Assembly: GCA_015179025.1 (NCBI GenBank)
Contig: WHUX01000030.1
Location: 1-64,000, forward strand
Direction: 5' to 3'
From: Terfezia claveryi
Taxonomy: Eukaryota > Ascomycota > Pezizomycetes > Pezizales > Pezizaceae
DNA: 64,000 bases
Made by a program: the position numbers and the translations under genes. Below the pieces are notes generated by a model, which worked only from the letters and a program-made list of their open reading frames with translations, ran no database searches and was not told the origin of the DNA. This document shows positions 59,746 to 64,000 of this stretch, one piece after another (within the stretch, counting starts at the first letter, position 1; each line of letters begins with the position of its first letter).

Positions 59746-59809
59746 AAGAGGGCGGAGAAGGGCAATATACTTGATGAATTAAGATGGTAGGGAAGAGTTG
59801 GTAAAAGGG

Positions 59810-59842
59810 AGATTTACGTAGTCTGGTTGGCACAGATTTACG
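59810..59842 (+). mobile_element. 15-bp TAGTCTGGTTGGCAC micro-insertion, 9-bp target duplication
   Basis: TAGTCTGGTTGGCAC (59819-59833) is flanked by two identical copies of AGATTTACG (59810-59818 and 59834-59842); the bases beyond differ on both sides. Confidence 0.8.
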
Positions 59843-60112
59843 CCCTTGATGATCTTCTCGAAAAGGTTTGACGAGTCCGAGTCCCGGTTGGGGATCAATG
59901 AATAAGGTGGGCCCACTGTGGTCCTCGATCTGATAACTTGGGGAGATAATTATTTCACTCTTTTTGTCGTCCCCCGAGATGAAGGCTTTTAAATTGCGAA
60001 GGAGGACTTGCGACCGGCGGAATCGGTAGCAAAGGATAAAAGAGCTGGAAAGGCTCTAGAGAGCACTAGTACCATAGCATAAAAGTCAATCACGATACCT
60101 GAGATACTACAT

Positions 60113-61258
60113 GGGCTACCGGATCATCACGTGCAACCGGATCAAATGGCGATTTGGTGATTTGTGTGCAATTTCCAACCAAATAGGCTCAAACTTTGGG
60201 ATTATTTTGTATATATATAGTAGTTTTTTGGACAATTCACCCAAGGGCGCAGCATATTATTACTTAAAATATATGGGAAAAATACATGATTGCATAGAAT
60301 AGGGTTGGCCGTAGGATCTGTGAATAGAAAGGGGATACGGGTATTTGAATAGCAGAAATTATTGCTTCTACTTTATAGTTGAGGCCTACATAAGTTATGG
60401 ATGACCAATCTCTATGAAACTTTTTCCATCCCTCGGGTCAGTTGAGGAGGGACGCCGGTAGGCAATTTCTTGGAGTATCTCAACCAAATCAGGCCGAAGT
60501 CAAGGACCTAATAGCTCACAAGAATCTACATAGAAATCAGAATGTTTCGGGTAACTGAAGCCATCAGTTACCCTTTTCTCGGTTGATATATCCCAAGATT
60601 TGTTATTTCTGCCTAATATGGCTACTATGCCAAGCCACCTCAATTTAGGCTAAATAAGGCTGGATTGCCCTCCTTGTGATGATTCTTTTGAGCTATCGAA
60701 CACTTGACACCACCTTCTTTTGGTATACCTAGCTCAAATTTTACCCCAATCCAGAGTGGGCCCCCACCGAATGGCCTGACTCAGATCTGGTTAGATACCA
60801 TGACTGGAGTATCTAAATGGCCTTCCAACCTATATATATCGTTTGAACCTATCGGGCGCTTGACTTTGGACTGATTTGGTTTAGATACTCCAAGAAACTG
60901 CTCACCGGCGTCCCTTCCTCAACTGATCCGGGGGGATGAGAAAAGTTTCGTAGAGATTGGTCATTCATAGCTTATGTAGGCCTCAACTGTAAAGTGGAAG
61001 CAATAATTCCTGCCATTCAAATACCCCGTATCCCCTTTCTATTCACAGATCCTACGGCCAACCCTATTCTATGCAATCATGTATTTTCCCATATATTTAG
61101 AGCAGTAATATGCATTCGCCCTTGGGTGATTTGTTCAAGAAACTACTATATATACACAAAATAATCCCAAAGTTTGAGCATATTATTTGGTTGGAGATTG
61201 CACACAAACCACCAATTCGCTATTTGATCCGGTTGCCCGTGATGATCCGGTAGCCCGT
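60113..61258. mobile_element. Fold-back element, arms near 390 bp
   Basis: Left arm 60113-60505 and right arm about 60865-61258 are reverse complements with scattered mismatches. Outer ends: GGGCTACCGGATCATCACG and its complement. Other anchors: AATAGGGTTGGCCGTAGGATC (60299) pairs with GATCCTACGGCCAACCCTAT (61050), and GGGACGCCGGTAGGCA pairs with CTCACCGGCGTCCC. The unique centre is about 360 bp with no gene. The similarity continues weakly past the arms toward the centre. Neither a transposase nor a clear target duplication is present. Confidence 0.8.
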
Positions 61259-62095
61259 GCAGATGGTAGCTCTGAAATATATTCACTTACCCATTTTCTC
61301 ACTACGATTCATCATAACCACATAATCCTTACATAAACACAAGGGCGAAGCTGGGGGCAAACGCAACATCCAGGTTCCATGAAGGGAGCGGAGGAACACC
61401 CGCCCAGGAGCCACGAGAGGGGACTCCATCATCCCCACTACCACCACCACCACCACCACCAATTGCATCTGCTGCTAAAAGCTCTCGGGAGTGCTGTCAG
61501 ACGATAACCCAGCTGGGGCTTTAACTTCGGGATACGGACTTGATGGATGGGTGGAAGGAAGCCCTTTGTGTATCCACTTTCGGATTCACAACGGGGGGTG
61601 GAACCCAACGAAACACAGCTTTCCATTTCCCTAGCTATCAGGCCTGACTCAATTCGTTTTTTGTTTTTTTCTTGCTGCTTGCCTGACAATTTTTTTCTTC
61701 CTCAATTCGCAACATGCCCGACCCCTCGGCGGAGGGCAGGGGATGCGGAAAACGTGGGGCAGCTTGCAGCTGCAGACTGCAGTAGAGCTAGACGATTCGG
61801 AACCGGCCTTTTGGCAAAAGCGACTCGCCGATACAAGTGCGCCTGACTGAATAGTGATGGCAGCACAAGTTGTGAGGGCCAATGAGATGCGGTGAAATCG
61901 TAATATTTTGAGATACTCTGTAGTGGATACTGTACAGTTCACTTCGCTGCCAAAAAATCCGACTGTCCATGCTCTACGTAGGTATGTAGTATAATATCTA
62001 ATACAGTAACACCGACCCATTTCCCTATTTTAGTTATCCAAATCTCCCAAAACCGGTGAACAAAACGAAAACAACATGATACAAGCAATTCCTGT
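61259..62095. other. Gene-free stretch, 3' flank of the C1-THF synthase
   Basis: Holds a CCA microsatellite (61438-61463). No gene supported. Confidence 0.35.
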
Positions 62096-64000
62096 CTAAA
62101 ATAATCCCTCAATCTCACCAGTCTCACGATTAACATCGACCTGTGAACCGCAGTGTTAGATATTGAACGATAAATTCAGACGAGATCCTACATGTAGCTT
62201 ACGTTAAGGTATCCAGGGGCAGTTGGTAGCCCAGGGATAGTCTGAATATCAGCTGCCTTTGCATACAGGTAGCCAGCACCTTGCGACAGCTTGATGTCCC
62301 TGATGGGCACTGTGAACCCTGTTGGGGCTCCCTTGAGCTCAGGGTCATGTGAAAGCGAGTATTGGGTTTTTGCAATGCAGATTGGAAGGTTACCAAAGCC
62401 CTAATGCCCGGTGATTAGCCCAAGCCCTGAAGCTGAACAGAGGGCTGTCCTACCTGTTTTTTATATGTCTCCACCTGGGCTTTTGCCAGGTCACTTAGCT
62501 CAATGCCAGCAGCACCATACATGTTCTTCGTAATTGCCTGCAACTTCTCCTCGATGGTCATATCGACATTGTACAAGAACTTGAACTCGCCTCTCGGCTT
62601 GTTGCAGGCCCCAATGACACCATGGGCAAGGTCAGTCGCGCCCTTTCCTCCCTCTGCCCAGTGGTTGGCAGGGATAGCATACTCAGCACCCGCCTTCAAA
62701 GCCTCTTCCCTGATACATTGCACTTCGGCTTCGGTATCGGTAGTGAACTTATTGATAGCCACAACAACTGGGACACTATACTGCTTTGCATTTTGAATGT
62801 GCTTCACAAGGTTGATGCAGCCCGCCCTGAGGATCTCAACGTTCTCGGTCCTGTATACTTCTGGAAGAGCAGCACCGGGAGTGATGTTAGGCCCACCACC
62901 GTGTACTTTCAAGGCACGAACAGTGGCAACAATGACAACACAGTCAGGTACCAATCCACTGGAGCGGCACTTGATGTTGAAGAAACGTTCACCACCCATA
63001 GTGAAATCAAATCCTGCTTCCGTGACTACATAACCTGCCTTCTCTCTTGGATCCTCATCCTCCTCAGTTCCAGCGAGCTTCAGAGCCAACTTATCGGCGA
63101 TGACTGAGCTGGCACCAATACTGATATTGGCAAAAGGACCAGCATGAACGAAGACTGGAGTTCCCTCCAATGTTTGCATGAGGTTGGGTTTGATAGCATC
63201 CTTCATCAAAGCAGTAAGGGCACCGCCGACACCAAGGTCATCACAAGTGACTGGCTCACCGCTCTTACTACTGCCGATAACCATCCTGCCGAGCCTCTCA
63301 CGCATGTCTGCTAGGTCATTGGACAGAGCCAAGACAGCCATGACCTCTGACGCTACGGAGATGTCGAAACCGGTGTATCTGGACAAACCTTTCTCGGTTG
63401 GGGCCTGGCCAATGGTGACGCCTCTTAGATGACGGTCATTGATGTCTAGCACTCGTTTCCAAGTGATGGTTTCAGGATCGATATCCAACCTAGCGAACCT
63501 ATTGACCTCTTCATCAGTCAAGTCATCAGGGTTTGTCTTATCAATTCCAAGCTTCTTCAAGCGGCGGAACATAATAGGAGCAAACTGTCGGACATCCTTT
63601 TTCTTGGGCACGAGGCGGTTGAAGAGAGCTCTATCCTTCTGGGTAGCTTCATGGAACATTCTGGTATCAATAGCGGCAGCTGCATTGTATGTTAGAAACA
63701 CTTATAGCAATGTTCAATGTTCAGGGTAATAAATACCTAGAAGATTGTTCGCTGCAGTGACAGCATGGATATCGCCTGTCAAATGCATGTTGAACTCATC
63801 CATAGGAATGACTTGACTGTACCCTCCACCAGCAGCACCGCCCTTGATACCGAAAGTTGGACCTTGGCTGGGCTGCCTGACATTGGCGAAGGCAATTTTG
63901 CCAAGGTGAGCACCAAGGGCTTGAGCCAACCCCATAGTGGTGGTCTGAGTTAAGGTATCAGCGACTTTCTATACAAGGTGATATCTAGAGATACATACCG
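62096..64000 (-). CDS. ADE3: C1-tetrahydrofolate synthase, formyl-THF synthetase part (5' end outside window)
   Basis: Exons seen: 62096-62140, 62203-62400, 62454-63679, 63737-63944 and two bases at 63999-64000; introns of 53-62 nt, phases consistent. The exon join at the right edge should be ...TCG/ACC ACC ACT ATG, giving STTTMG, the end of the P-loop of formate-THF ligases. The rest reads [40 protein letters not shown] (ATP/folate part), [68 protein letters not shown], and ends GEIEGLF. The enzyme makes 10-formyl-THF for purines and mitochondrial initiation. The dehydrogenase/cyclohydrolase half lies beyond the window. No lesion in the seen part. Confidence 0.93.

Noticed and set aside
61438..61463. 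CCA trinucleotide run as a coding homopolymer
   Set aside because: A plain microsatellite with no surrounding gene.

Overview
This window reads as nuclear DNA of a filamentous ascomycete (Pezizomycotina; I cannot place the class). The genes carry short introns of about 47-270 nt with GTRNGT donors and CTAAC/CTAAT-type branch sites. The host genes are fungal: a KHA1-type K+/H+ antiporter, a single-domain HIS1, a lysine-pathway homocitrate synthase, PNO1, SAM35, a GatB homologue and an INO80-type HMG protein. Long AT-rich gene-free blocks look like mutated transposons, and the intact-frame transposase relic at 2-4.9 kb is broken only by stop codons that single C-to-T or G-to-A changes could produce. 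This fits repeat-induced point mutation (RIP), an inference.

Layout. 1-17.8 kb is transposon territory: a Plavaka-like transposase relic, minisatellites, a 1.25 kb palindrome, LTR-like fragments in opposite orientations, a spliced PD-(D/E)XK-like gene, a DUF6589-like relic, and a PIF/Harbinger-like element with a Myb/SANT-like fragment. 17.86-20.96 kb is KHA1 (minus). 21-33.7 kb is again repeat-rich, with MITE-like inverted repeats, a 16-residue coding minisatellite and a decayed P-loop NTPase gene split by a poly(A) retroposon. 33.7-42.3 kb is a gene island: NHP10-like (minus), HIS1 (plus), GatB/PET112 (minus) and SAM35 (plus). 44-47.6 kb holds an OSGIN-like flavoprotein ending in a CaaX box and a four-exon complex I B15-type subunit. 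48-55 kb mixes Tc1/pogo relics with PNO1. 55.96-57.62 kb is homocitrate synthase (minus). 58-61.3 kb holds a transposase remnant and a fold-back element with arms near 390 bp. 62.1-64 kb is the formyl-THF synthetase part of a C1-tetrahydrofolate synthase that runs off the right edge.

How the genes relate: they are ordinary housekeeping genes, not a cluster. GatB and SAM35 are divergently transcribed from a shared 419 bp gap and both act in mitochondria; both are frame-disrupted here (a 31 bp tandem duplication in GatB; a one-base shift and an in-frame stop in SAM35), which may be true damage or consensus error.

The most unusual signal is a set of very short insertions. The motif TAGTCTGGTTGG(C) recurs about a dozen times. 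In six cases an 11-29 bp segment starting exactly with it is flanked by perfect 9 bp direct repeats, and once the motif forms the terminal inverted repeats of a 47 bp element. One end is constant, the other varies, and the target-site length is constant. I do not recognise this as a described element class.
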